NCBI RefSeq assembly: GCF_013374995.1
Contig: NZ_CP056030.1
Coordinates: 186,001-250,000 of the forward strand
Source: Pseudomonas eucalypticola
GTDB taxonomy: Bacteria > Pseudomonadota > Gammaproteobacteria > Pseudomonadales > Pseudomonadaceae
Direction of reading: 5' to 3'
Length of the DNA stretch: 64,000 nucleotides
The translations under genes were made by a program, and so were the position numbers. Positions 48,043 to 56,859 of this stretch are shown piece after piece (the first letter of the stretch is position 1; each line of letters starts with the position of its first letter). The notes beneath the pieces were generated by a model. That model did not search any database. It was not told the DNA's origin and saw nothing but the letters and a program-made list of their open reading frames with translations.

Positions 48043-48099
48043 CCATACAGATCAAGGGAAAATATGGCATTCAGAGCGAAGGTGATGATTGCTGTATGG
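48043..48099. promoter_or_regulatory. Spaced inverted repeat upstream of the MocR gene
   Basis: CCATACAG (48043-48050) and CTGTATGG (48092-48099) are perfect complements 41 bp apart, between the MocR gene and the divergent DUF1127 gene. Widely spaced repeats are typical of MocR operators, so this is a candidate autoregulatory site. Confidence 0.5.
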
Positions 48100-48186
48100 A
48101 AAATATAACGCATTTTTGAATCTGTAATGTCGCCTGCATTGCGCCGATGATGAACGCCTACTCGATAGCCCCCAGGGAGCACGGTC

Positions 48187-48423
48187 ATGAACGGCTTGAG
48201 CGATGTGCGTCTGCTGCTGCGCAGCCAGGAACTCCAGGTATTTGACGCCCAGGGGCGGCGGCTGCGCACGGCCCCGGATGGCCTGGGTTTCTGGGGGTTG
48301 ATGTGGCACCGCCTGACCACTCGCCGGGCGTTGCTGGACCTGGACGCCGACCAGTTGCGCGACATTGGCCTTTCGCCGGGAGAGGCTCGGGAAGAGGGCG
48401 CGAAGCCATTCTGGCGGGAATGA
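48187..48423 (+). CDS. DUF1127-family small protein
   Basis: This is 78 residues. The C-terminal half fits the DUF1127 (YjiS-like) pattern: RRALLDLDADQLRDIGLSPGEAREEGAKPFWRE. DUF1127 proteins are small Arg-rich regulators of RNA or phosphate/nitrogen responses in other bacteria; here the role is unknown. GGGAG lies before the ATG. Divergent from the MocR regulator and so probably its target. Confidence 0.8.
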   Translation: MNGLSDVRLLLRSQELQVFDAQGRRLRTAPDGLGFWGLMWHRLTTRRALLDLDADQLRDIGLSPGEAREEGAKPFWRE

Positions 48424-48495
48424 AGGACCGGCGGGGGTATCGGCTGGCAGCGCCGGGCAGGCAAAATGGCGGTTCGCTTCGACAGGTACCGCCCC

Positions 48496-48849
48496 ATGAG
48501 CTGCAACCGCCACAAGATCCTTTTCCTGCGTGAGCAGATTCCCTCGTTCGAATGCGTGCCGGGTTGCCACGATTGCTGTGGGCCGGTGACCACCTCCTCC
48601 GAAGAAATGGCCCGGCTACCGCGCAAGACCGCCGCCGAGCAGGAGGCGGCATTGGCTGAGCTGAACTGTGTGCACCTGGGGCCCAATGGCTGCACGGTGT
48701 ATGACGAGCGGCCGTTGATCTGCCGGTTGTTCGGGACCACCGAAAGCCTGCCGTGCCCTAACGGGCGGCGTCCGGCCGAATTGATTCACCCGTTGGCCGA
48801 GAAAGCGGTGCACCAGTTCATCGCCACCACGCGGCAAGTGCTGGTCTGA
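48496..48849 (+). CDS. YkgJ-family cysteine-cluster protein
   Basis: This is 117 residues from MSCNRHKILFLREQ; an ATG at 48466 would add ten. Cys positions fit a zinc/iron-cluster pattern: ECVPGCHDCCGPV, LNCVHLGPNGCTVYDERPLICRLFG, and LPCP. The YkgJ/CxxCxxCC family is unassigned biochemically, possibly metal-binding. Located 72 bp after the DUF1127 gene. Confidence 0.85.
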   Translation: MSCNRHKILFLREQIPSFECVPGCHDCCGPVTTSSEEMARLPRKTAAEQEAALAELNCVHLGPNGCTVYDERPLICRLFGTTESLPCPNGRRPAELIHPLAEKAVHQFIATTRQVLV

Positions 48850-48873
48850 ACGTCGCACGCGCGTCAGTGCGGC

Positions 48874-49362
48874 TCAGTCCGGAATCGGCAGGTTGAGGCT
48901 TTCTTTCACTTCTTCCATCACGATGTAGCTCTTGGACTCGCGCACATGGGGCAGCTTGAGCAGGATGTCGCCCAGCAACTTGCGGTATGAAGCCATCTCC
49001 GAAATGCGTGCTTTCACCAGATAGTCGAAGTCACCCGATACCAGGTGGCACTCCAGCACATGGGGCAGCTTGAGCACGGCGCGGCGGAATTCCTCGAAGG
49101 TGTCCCCGGACTTGTAGTCCAGACTGATTTCCACGAACACCAGCAGGCTACCCTTCAAGTGCTGCGGATTGAGCCGGGCGTTGTAGCCCATGATGATCCC
49201 TTCGCGTTCCAGGCGGCGTACGCGCTCGGTGCAGGGTGTGGTCGACAGGCCGACCTTTTCACCCAGCTCGGTGAACGAAATTCGACCGTCGGCCTGCAGG
49301 ATCCGCAGGATGGCGCGGTCGATCTTGTCGAGCTCACGTTTGCTCTGATGCTGGGTTCGCAT
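48874..49362 (-). CDS. dadR: Lrp/AsnC regulator of D-alanine catabolism
   Basis: This is 162 residues from MRTQHQSKRELDKIDRAIL at 49362, with GGAGGGG upstream. Helix-turn-helix ISFTELGEKVGLSTTPCTERVRRLEREG, then the RAM effector domain (ECHLVSGDFDYLVKARI). It is divergent from dadA. In P. aeruginosa the Lrp-type DadR activates dadAX in response to L-alanine; orthology is inferred from sequence and place. The 155-bp AT-rich region between carries the likely binding sites. Confidence 0.92.
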   Translation of the reverse strand: MRTQHQSKRELDKIDRAILRILQADGRISFTELGEKVGLSTTPCTERVRRLEREGIIMGYNARLNPQHLKGSLLVFVEISLDYKSGDTFEEFRRAVLKLPHVLECHLVSGDFDYLVKARISEMASYRKLLGDILLKLPHVRESKSYIVMEEVKESLNLPIPD

Positions 49363-49517
49363 AGGCGATGCCCCTCCGTAAAAGCGTTTTTTGCCGAGAA
49401 TTCTCGCCAAATATAGGCCTTTATATAGTGAATAGCACTGGCTGATGTTTTTTAAACTGCGCGCATCTTCGCAATAAACAACAAATGTCAGCGGTTATCC
49501 GCGTTGAGGGATTGAGC

Positions 49518-50819
49518 ATGCGAGTTCTGGTACTTGGTAGCGGGGTGATCGGTACCGCCAGTGCCTATTATCTGGCGCGGCAGGGCTTTGAGGTGACGGT
49601 CGTCGACCGCCAGAACGCCGTTGCCATGGAAACCAGCTTCGCCAACGCCGGCCAGGTTTCGCCCGGCTATGCTTCGCCCTGGGCGGCGCCGGGCGTGCCG
49701 CTGAAGGCAATCAAATGGTTGCTCGAGCGCCATGCGCCCCTGGCCATCAAGGCCACCGCCGACATTGACCAGTACCTGTGGATGGCGCAGATGCTGCGCA
49801 ATTGCACCGCCAGCCGCTACGCCGTGAACAAGGAACGCATGGTGCGCCTGTCCGAATACAGCCGCGACTGCCTCGACGAGCTGCGCGCCGAGACCGGTAT
49901 CGCCTACGAAGGCCGCACCCTGGGCACCACCCAGCTGTTCCGCACCCAGGCGCAACTGGACAACGCCGCCAAGGACATCGCCGTGCTGGAACAGTCCGGC
50001 GTGCCCTACGAATTGCTCGACCGCGAAGGCATTGCTCGTGTGGAGCCGGCGCTGGCCAGCGTCACCAACATCCTCGCCGGCGCCCTGCGCTTGCCCAATG
50101 ACCAGACTGGCGATTGCCAGATGTTCACCACCAAGCTGGCGCAGATGGCCATCGACCTGGGCGTGGAGTTCCGTTTCGGCCAGAACATCGAACGCCTGGA
50201 CTTCGCCGGCGACCGGGTCAACGGCGTCGTCATCGACGGCAAGCTGGAAACCGCCGACCGCTACGTGCTGGCGCTGGGCAGCTATTCCCCGCAACTGCTC
50301 AAGCCGCTGGGCATCAAGGCCCCGGTGTACCCGCTCAAGGGCTACTCGCTGACCGTGCCCATCACCAACCCGGCCATGGCACCGACTTCCACCATCCTGG
50401 ACGAGAGCTTCAAGGTCGCCATCACCCGTTTCGATAACCGCATCCGCGTGGGCGGCATGGCCGAGATCGCTGGTTTTGACTTGTCGCTGAACCCGCGTCG
50501 GCGTGAAACGCTGGAGATGATCGTCAACGATCTTTATCCTCAGGGCGGCGACCTCGCCCAAGCCAGTTTCTGGACAGGCCTGCGCCCGACCACGCCCGAC
50601 GGCACGCCTATCGTGGGTGCCACCCCGTTCCGAAACCTGTTCCTCAACACGGGCCACGGCACCCTCGGCTGGACCATGGCCTGCGGTTCCGGCCGTTTCC
50701 TGGCCGACCTGATGGCGCGCAAGAAGCCGCAAATCAGCGCCGAAGGCCTTGATATTTCCCGTTATGGCAAGCACCAGGAGACTGCAAGACATGTCAATCC
50801 AGCGCCAGCTCACCAATGA
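49518..50819 (+). CDS. dadA: D-amino acid dehydrogenase small subunit
   Basis: This is 433 residues from [20 protein letters not shown] at 49518; an earlier ATG at 49485 extends into poor sequence. The FAD-binding GxGxxG motif is at residues 7-12. Later [10 protein letters not shown] and [15 protein letters not shown] fit DadA. Membrane-associated flavoenzyme that oxidises D-alanine to pyruvate and ammonia, passing electrons to the respiratory chain. Overlaps the RidA-type gene by 29 bp. Confidence 0.95.
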   Translation: MRVLVLGSGVIGTASAYYLARQGFEVTVVDRQNAVAMETSFANAGQVSPGYASPWAAPGVPLKAIKWLLERHAPLAIKATADIDQYLWMAQMLRNCTASRYAVNKERMVRLSEYSRDCLDELRAETGIAYEGRTLGTTQLFRTQAQLDNAAKDIAVLEQSGVPYELLDREGIARVEPALASVTNILAGALRLPNDQTGDCQMFTTKLAQMAIDLGVEFRFGQNIERLDFAGDRVNGVVIDGKLETADRYVLALGSYSPQLLKPLGIKAPVYPLKGYSLTVPITNPAMAPTSTILDESFKVAITRFDNRIRVGGMAEIAGFDLSLNPRRRETLEMIVNDLYPQGGDLAQASFWTGLRPTTPDGTPIVGATPFRNLFLNTGHGTLGWTMACGSGRFLADLMARKKPQISAEGLDISRYGKHQETARHVNPAPAHQ

Positions 50820-51144
50820 GCGCATGAGCCAGGTCGTTACCCACAATGGCACCGTCTACCTGGCGGGCCAGGTGGGTGACACCCTGACCGCCGGCATTGA
50901 GCAGCAGACCCGCGAGATCCTTGCCACCATCGAGCGCCTGCTCGACCTGGCCGGTACCGACAAGACGCGCCTGTTGTCGGTGACCATTTACCTGAAAGAC
51001 ATCGACGCCCACTTCGAAGGCATGAACAGTGTCTGGGACAAGTGGTTGCCCAAGGGCGTGGCGCCTGCCCGGGCCACCGTCGAAGCCAAACTGTGCGAAC
51101 CGGAGATTCTTGTCGAACTTTCCGTGGTCGCCGCGTTGCCGTAA
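50791..51144 (+). CDS. RidA-family protein
   Basis: This is 117 residues from [16 protein letters not shown] at 50791. The YjgF/RidA fold is evident from [11 protein letters not shown] and [16 protein letters not shown]. RidA proteins hydrolyse reactive imines or enamines; here it would clear the 2-aminoacrylate or iminopyruvate made by D-amino acid oxidation. Lies in the dad operon between dadA and dadX. The family Arg seems to be replaced by ARATVEAKL context, consistent with a RidA subfamily. Confidence 0.88.
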   Translation: MSIQRQLTNERMSQVVTHNGTVYLAGQVGDTLTAGIEQQTREILATIERLLDLAGTDKTRLLSVTIYLKDIDAHFEGMNSVWDKWLPKGVAPARATVEAKLCEPEILVELSVVAALP

Positions 51145-51237
51145 CACGCTACCTCGCCCGGCATGGCGGCCTGCCTGTGGCGGCCGCCCATGCCGGGTTT
51201 TTTACGCCCACAGTCTGCCCAGAAGAAGACAGCCGTC

Positions 51238-52314
51238 ATGCGTCCTGCCCGTGCCCTGATCGACCTAGACGCCCTGCGTCACAACTACCGTCTGGCCCGC
51301 GAACTCGCCAATGGGGCCAAGGCCCTGGCCGTGATCAAAGCCGATGCCTATGGCCACGGCGCCGTGCGTTGCGCCCAGGCCCTGGAGGCCGAGGCCGACG
51401 GCTTTGCCGTGGCGTGCATCGAGGAAGCATTGGAGTTGCGCGCCGGGGGTATCCAGGCGCCGGTGTTGTTGCTGGAAGGCATCTTCGAGGCCGACGAGCT
51501 GCAAATGGCTGCGGAGCATGATTTCTGGTGCGTGGTGCATTCCCTGTGGCAGTTGGACGCCATTGAGCAGACGCCCCTGAGCAAACCGCTGGTGGTGTGG
51601 CTCAAGCTCGACTCCGGCATGCACCGTGTCGGCTTGCACCCCAAGGACTACGCAGGGGCCTACCAGCGCCTGCTGGCCACCGGCAAAGTAGCGAAGATCG
51701 TGCTGATGAGCCACTTCGCCCGCGCAGATGAGCTGGATTGCCCCAGCAGCGGCGACCAGGTGGCGGTATTCGAGGCGGCGCGCCAAGGCTTGGCGGCAGA
51801 AACCAGCCTGCGCAATTCGCCTGCCGTGCTGGGCCTGCCCCAAGTGCCGAGCGACTGGGTGAGGCCTGGCATCATGTTGTATGGCGCTACGCCTTTCGAA
51901 GAACCCCAGGCCGAGGCCGCGCGGTTGATACCAGTGATGACCCTGGAATCGAAAGTCATCTGTGTGCGCGAATTGCCGGCAGGCGAGCCGGTGGGTTACG
52001 GCGCCAAGTTCATCACCGACAAGCCGATGCGTATCGGCGTGGTCGCCATGGGCTACGCCGACGGTTACCCACGCCATGCCGGCACGGGCACGCCGGTGCT
52101 GGTGGCGGGCAAGCGCAGCCGCTTGCTGGGCCGCGTGTCCATGGACATGCTGTGCATTGATCTGACCGACGTGCCCGAGGCGGGCCTGGGCAGTGTGGTC
52201 GAACTGTGGGGCCGCAACATTCTGGCCAGCGACGTAGCGGCCTGCGCCGAGACCATTCCCTACCAGATATTCTGCAACCTGCGCCGGGTGCAACTGGTCT
52301 ATTCCGGGGGCTGA
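51238..52314 (+). CDS. dadX: Catabolic alanine racemase
   Basis: This is 358 residues from [17 protein letters not shown] at 51238. The PLP lysine is in [11 protein letters not shown] (about 33), and the second catalytic Tyr in [12 protein letters not shown]. Interconverts L- and D-alanine, supplying DadA when L-alanine is the carbon source. Last gene of dadA-ridA-dadX. An earlier start at 51163 would overlap no ribosome site. Confidence 0.95.
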   Translation: MRPARALIDLDALRHNYRLARELANGAKALAVIKADAYGHGAVRCAQALEAEADGFAVACIEEALELRAGGIQAPVLLLEGIFEADELQMAAEHDFWCVVHSLWQLDAIEQTPLSKPLVVWLKLDSGMHRVGLHPKDYAGAYQRLLATGKVAKIVLMSHFARADELDCPSSGDQVAVFEAARQGLAAETSLRNSPAVLGLPQVPSDWVRPGIMLYGATPFEEPQAEAARLIPVMTLESKVICVRELPAGEPVGYGAKFITDKPMRIGVVAMGYADGYPRHAGTGTPVLVAGKRSRLLGRVSMDMLCIDLTDVPEAGLGSVVELWGRNILASDVAACAETIPYQIFCNLRRVQLVYSGG

Positions 52315-52381
52315 GGCTCGATAGGGCAATACTGCAAGTCGCCAGGGGGCGGCACGCTTAGGGGCAATCTGTTGTAAATAC

Positions 52382-52408
52382 TGAACGCTGTTGCCATGAT
52401 AACGTTCA
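52382..52408. promoter_or_regulatory. Inverted repeat in the pauR promoter
   Basis: TGAACG (52382-52387) and CGTTCA (52403-52408) flank 15 bp, 42 bp before the TTG start of pauR. It may be an operator, but it does not resemble the GTCAAATA boxes upstream of kauB. Confidence 0.35.
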
Positions 52409-52450
52409 AAAAGCACCCCATACCGTGAATACCCCCTGGAGGCTCCCGCA

Positions 52451-52999
52451 TTGGACGTCGGTGAACGACTGCAAGCCATTCGCAAACTCAAAGGTCTGTC
52501 TCAGCGTGAACTCGCCAAGCGTGCGGGCGTCACCAACAGCACCATTTCGATGATCGAGAAGAACAGCGTCAGCCCTTCGATCAGCTCCCTGCGCAAAGTG
52601 CTGGGGGGCATTCCCATGTCCATGGTGGAATTCTTCTCCGAAGAGCTGCAGCCGGAAAACCCGACCCAGATCGTCTACAAGGCCAACGAGCTGATCGACA
52701 TCTCCGATGGCGCCGTGACCATGAAGCTGGTGGGCAAGGCGCACCCCAGCCGGGCCATCGCCTTCCTCAACGAGATCTACCCGCCGGGCGCCGACACCGG
52801 CGAGGAAATGCTCACCCATGAAGGCGAGGAGACCGGCATCCTGCTGGAGGGCAAGCTGGAGCTGGTGGTCGGTGGCGAAACTTTCATCCTCGAAGCCGGC
52901 GACAGCTATTACTTCGAAAGCACCAAGCCCCATCGCTTCCGCAACCCCTACGACGAGCCCGCCCGGTTGATCAGTGCCGCTACCCCGGCGAACTTCTGA
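52451..52999 (+). CDS. pauR: PauR-type polyamine regulator (XRE-cupin)
   Basis: This is 182 residues from a TTG at 52451, with TGGAGG eight bases upstream; the family begins at this point. Residues 1-65 are an XRE helix-turn-helix (LSQRELAKRAGVTNSTISMIE), and residues about 105-180 a cupin sensor (GEETGILLEGKLELVVGGETF). It is like PuuR of E. coli and PauR of P. aeruginosa, which repress polyamine genes until putrescine or cadaverine bind. In P. aeruginosa the gene also follows dadX. The boxes upstream of kauB are the likely targets. Confidence 0.88.
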   Translation: MDVGERLQAIRKLKGLSQRELAKRAGVTNSTISMIEKNSVSPSISSLRKVLGGIPMSMVEFFSEELQPENPTQIVYKANELIDISDGAVTMKLVGKAHPSRAIAFLNEIYPPGADTGEEMLTHEGEETGILLEGKLELVVGGETFILEAGDSYYFESTKPHRFRNPYDEPARLISAATPANF

Positions 53000-53129
53000 T
53001 TACCGATACACCGCTACACTCAGTTATCAGGGTGCCGTGGCGCACTGACGCCGCGGCAATACCCATGCTAATAATAAGGTTTCCCCGCCCCCAGGTGCGG
53101 GCGTGATCAGCCACCACGAGGGTGTAGGC

Positions 53130-53555
53130 GTGAACGCTAAAATCAACAAGATGCTGGCTGCCTCTGCAACTGCATTGGCCCTGTGGGCCCTGACCGCCCA
53201 GGCAACCGTCACCGACGACATCGCCAAGCGCCTTGAGCCCGTCGGCCAGGTGTGCGTGCAAGGCAAGCCCTGCCCCGGCATGGAAGTCACCACCGCTGCC
53301 GCCGGCAGCGCCGCCAAGAGCCCCGACGACGTCATCGCCAAGCACTGCAATGCCTGCCACGGCACCGGTCTGCTCGGCTCGCCGAAAATCGGCGACGGCG
53401 CCGACTGGGGCAAGCGCGCCAAGGAGCAAGGCGGCGTCGACGGCCTGCTGGCCAAGGCCATCACCGGCATCAATGCCATGCCGCCCAAGGGCACTTGCTC
53501 CGATTGCACGGATGATGAGCTCAAGGGCGCGATCAAGAAAATGTCGGGCCTTTGA
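53130..53555 (+). CDS. cycB: Cytochrome c5
   Basis: This is 141 residues from a GTG at 53130, with GAGGGTG upstream. Signal peptide ends TAQA-TV (about 25). One haem motif CNACH (about 72) and an axial Met in INAMPPKG, plus the CSDC pair typical of cytochrome c5. Periplasmic electron carrier. It lies after pauR as in P. aeruginosa. Confidence 0.9.
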   Translation: MNAKINKMLAASATALALWALTAQATVTDDIAKRLEPVGQVCVQGKPCPGMEVTTAAAGSAAKSPDDVIAKHCNACHGTGLLGSPKIGDGADWGKRAKEQGGVDGLLAKAITGINAMPPKGTCSDCTDDELKGAIKKMSGL

Positions 53556-53678
53556 GCGCCTTCCCTTTTGTAGACACCGGCCTCTTCGAGAGATGCAGTC
53601 CCGCAGTCCGGTGCATCTGGAAACATCTGTTCGATTGTGCCGCCTGAAAAAAGACCTGATAATGTTCGGTGTGGGAAC

Positions 53679-53692
53679 AATGTAGCTACATT
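53679..53692 (+). promoter_or_regulatory. Perfect palindrome upstream of the DinJ-type antitoxin
   Basis: AATGTAGCTACATT is a perfect 14-bp palindrome, 22 bp before the antitoxin ATG, just after a GATAAT -10-like hexamer (53658-53663). It is the likely autoregulatory operator of the antitoxin. Confidence 0.6.
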
Positions 53693-53713
53693 TTTGGCGG
53701 AGAGGTGAATGAC

Positions 53714-54013
53714 ATGGCCGCGTTACTGAAAACCACTGATGTGCGATGCCGCATTGACGAGGATTTGAAAGCAAGCGCTACCGAGGTACTGAAGTCGTGT
53801 GGGTTGAGCCTCAGCGATGCGATGCGCCTGTTCCTGCGCCAAGTTGTAGCGAGTCAAGGTCTGCCTTTCGAGGTAAGAGTGCCGTCGGAGAAAACCGCTC
53901 GTGCCATGGAACAGGCGCGGGAGATCCACCGGCATTTCAACTCGATAGACGAAATGCCCGGTGATACGGATGGCGATGTTCCAAAAAAAGGAAAAGCGGG
54001 CAAAAAATCCTAG
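53714..54013 (+). CDS. RelB/DinJ-type antitoxin, orphan
   Basis: This is 99 residues from the ATG at 53714, with AGAGGTG upstream. Residues 1-50 form a ribbon-helix-helix of the DinJ kind (VRCRIDEDLKASATEVLKSCGLSLSDAMRLFLRQVVASQGLPF). The C-terminal tail is unusually Lys/Gly-rich (PKKGKAGKKS). Its toxin partner downstream is only a remnant (54035-54124), so it is now an orphan antitoxin, possibly retained as a repressor or anti-addiction factor. Confidence 0.88.
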   Translation: MAALLKTTDVRCRIDEDLKASATEVLKSCGLSLSDAMRLFLRQVVASQGLPFEVRVPSEKTARAMEQAREIHRHFNSIDEMPGDTDGDVPKKGKAGKKS

Positions 54014-54034
54014 GCAATGCATGCAAACGCATGA

Positions 54035-54124
54035 ATTGCTGATTTTCTGATGATCTACGCATTTCCCGAACCTGATCTGGTTTCGTTTGTCGATTTGGGT
54101 AGCCACGCGGAATTGTTCCGATAG
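54035..54124 (+). pseudogene. C-terminal remnant of a YafQ-type toxin
   Basis: In one frame right after the antitoxin gene, 29 codons read IADFLMIYAFPEPDLV then FVDLGSHAELFR and a stop. This is the C-terminal end of YafQ/RelE toxins, which finish with a DFLLIY segment and a strand ending GSHSELF. The first two thirds of the toxin, including most of the active site, are gone. It confirms that the upstream antitoxin once had a toxin. Confidence 0.75.
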
Positions 54125-54177
54125 GGGGCGGGTCGTGAAGGCTGCTTCCCGGCCAGGTAAGCGAAGCGGAGGTGCTG

Positions 54178-56121
54178 ATGACGCTAGTCTGTTCGATCGA
54201 CCGTGCTGTTGAGGAGGTGCTGAAAAGGCTACCCGCGCATATCCACATGGGCCTGCCACTGGGCCTGGGCAAGCCGAATCGCTTCGTCAACGCACTGTAT
54301 GCCCGCATCCGCCAGTTGCCCGAGCGCCGCCTCGTGATCTACACCGCCCTGGCCTTGGGCCGGCCCAAGTTGGGGGACGGGCTGCAGAAGCGCTTCCTTG
54401 AGCCGTTCGTGGAGCGTGTGTACGGCGATTACCCCGAATTGGACTTCCTCGCCGATCTGCATGCCGATAGCTTGCCCGCCAATGTTCGCGTCGAGCAGTT
54501 TTTCATGCAGCCGGGCAACCTGTTGCACAGCCACACTGCGCAGCAATCCTATGTGAGCAGCAATTACAGCCACGCGGCCCGGGATATCAACGCCCAGGGC
54601 TTGAACTTGGTTGCCCAGTTGGTGGCCCAGGACCCGTATCAGCCGGCGAAACTGAGCCTGAGCTGCAACCCGGACATCACCCTGGACCTGTTGCCCATGA
54701 TCGCCAAGCGTCGGGCGGCCGGGGAAACCATCATGATGCTGGCCCAGACCCATGCCGATCTGCCTTACATGCCCGGCGACGCCGAGGTGGACCGAAGCCT
54801 GTTCGACCTGATGATCGACGAGGCCGACCGCACCACGCTGTTTTCCACACCCAACATGCCCGTGGGCCTGCAGGACCATTTCATTGGCTTGCATGCCAGT
54901 ACGTTGGTACGCGATGGCGGCACCCTGCAGATCGGCATCGGCTCCATGGGCGATGCATTGACTGCGGCGCTGCTGGCCCGCCAGGCGGACAACCCCGGTT
55001 ACCGGGCGTTGCTCGATGACCTGGACCTGGCGCCCTGGCAGGCACTGATAGCACGCGAAGGGGGAACGGCACCCTTTGCCGACGGGCTGTATGGCTGCAG
55101 CGAGATGTTCGTCAACGGCCTGCTGGTGCTGGCGGAGGCGGGCATCATCCGGCGCCGGGTGCACAAGGATGTCGCCACGCAAACCCAGGCGAACGCGGGC
55201 CAGGCGGTTGAAGCCGACAGCGGTGTGTGCGTTCACGGGGGCTTTTTCCTCGGCCCCCGCAGTTTCTATCAGCGTTTGCGCGAGCTGCCTCGGGAAGCCC
55301 TGGAGGGCTTCAACATGACCGCCATCAGCTACATCAACGAGCTGTATGGCCAGGAAGAACTCAAGCGGTTGCAGCGCCTCGATGCTCGCTTCATCAACAC
55401 GGCATTCACCGCCACGCTGCTGGGAGCCGCGGTGTCGGATCAGTTGGAGGATGGGCGTGTACTGAGTGGCGTGGGCGGCCAGTACAACTTCGTGGTGCAA
55501 GGCCATGCGCTGCATGATGCCCGCTCCATCCTGGTGCTGCGTAGCTGGCGTGAGGCCGGCGGGGAAGTCAGCTCCAATATTCTCTGGGAGTACGGCCACT
55601 GCACCATCCCCCGGCATTTGCGCGACATCGTGGTGACCGAATACGGCATCGCCGACCTACGCGGGCGTACCGATGCCCAGGTGATCGAGGCCATGCTGAC
55701 CATCACCGATTCACGGTTTCAGACAGCGTTGATCGAACAGGCCCAGGTGGCGGGCAAGCTGCCGAAGGACTTTCGCCTGCACCCGCGCTTCTCCCAAAAC
55801 ACGCCCGAACGCTTGCAGGCCCTGGCGGACAGGCACGCCAAGCTGTTTCCGGAATATCCATTGGGGTGTGACTTCACCGCCGAGGAGCGGGATTTGCTGC
55901 GGGCACTGAACTGGCTCAAGAGCAAGTTCAAACTGACCGAGTTGCTGGACCTGGGCAAGGCGGCGCTGGACGCGCCTGCGCCTTCGGCGTTCCCGGTGCA
56001 CCTGATGCGTATGCAATTGGCGCAGCCGGACGGGTTGCGCGAGGACTTGTTGCAGAGGCTGCTGCTGGCGGGGTTGCAGGCCACGGCGCAGCCGGAGCCG
56101 CTCAGTTACTTGCGGGGGTAG
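54178..56121 (+). CDS. Acetyl-CoA hydrolase/transferase family protein
   Basis: This is 647 residues from the ATG at 54178, with GCGGAGG upstream. The N-terminal half has HIHMGLPLGLGKPNRFVNALY. The C-terminal half carries the family core RVLSGVGGQYNFVVQGHAL, with NILWEYGHCTIPRHLRDIVVTEYGIADLRGRTDAQVIEAML. Family members hydrolyse acetyl-CoA or pass CoA between acids (succinate, acetate). The exact acyl group is unknown. Family norm is about 500 residues, so it has an extra N-terminal part. Confidence 0.85.
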   Translation: MTLVCSIDRAVEEVLKRLPAHIHMGLPLGLGKPNRFVNALYARIRQLPERRLVIYTALALGRPKLGDGLQKRFLEPFVERVYGDYPELDFLADLHADSLPANVRVEQFFMQPGNLLHSHTAQQSYVSSNYSHAARDINAQGLNLVAQLVAQDPYQPAKLSLSCNPDITLDLLPMIAKRRAAGETIMMLAQTHADLPYMPGDAEVDRSLFDLMIDEADRTTLFSTPNMPVGLQDHFIGLHASTLVRDGGTLQIGIGSMGDALTAALLARQADNPGYRALLDDLDLAPWQALIAREGGTAPFADGLYGCSEMFVNGLLVLAEAGIIRRRVHKDVATQTQANAGQAVEADSGVCVHGGFFLGPRSFYQRLRELPREALEGFNMTAISYINELYGQEELKRLQRLDARFINTAFTATLLGAAVSDQLEDGRVLSGVGGQYNFVVQGHALHDARSILVLRSWREAGGEVSSNILWEYGHCTIPRHLRDIVVTEYGIADLRGRTDAQVIEAMLTITDSRFQTALIEQAQVAGKLPKDFRLHPRFSQNTPERLQALADRHAKLFPEYPLGCDFTAEERDLLRALNWLKSKFKLTELLDLGKAALDAPAPSAFPVHLMRMQLAQPDGLREDLLQRLLLAGLQATAQPEPLSYLRG

Positions 56122-56159
56122 CCCTGACGCCCGGTACCAGGTACACCGCGTGTGCGGCC

Positions 56160-56215
56160 GACGCGGCCAGGTCCGGTGCTACGGAAATCGGTGTAGCAGC
56201 GGACCTGGCCGCGTC
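56160..56215. terminator. Long hairpin between convergent genes
   Basis: Perfect 16-bp stem GACGCGGCCAGGTCCG (56160-56175) with its complement at 56200-56215, continued by a GCTAC/GTAGC inner stem and 10-base loop. It likely terminates both the CoA-transferase gene and xpt, or is a REP-like element. Confidence 0.75.
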
Positions 56216-56231
56216 AGAGGCGCCGCAAGGG

Positions 56232-56813
<582 letters not shown>

Positions 56814-56859
56814 TCAATATACGTATTGGCCCCGGCTAAGGGGCCGAGGCGTTGTTGAA

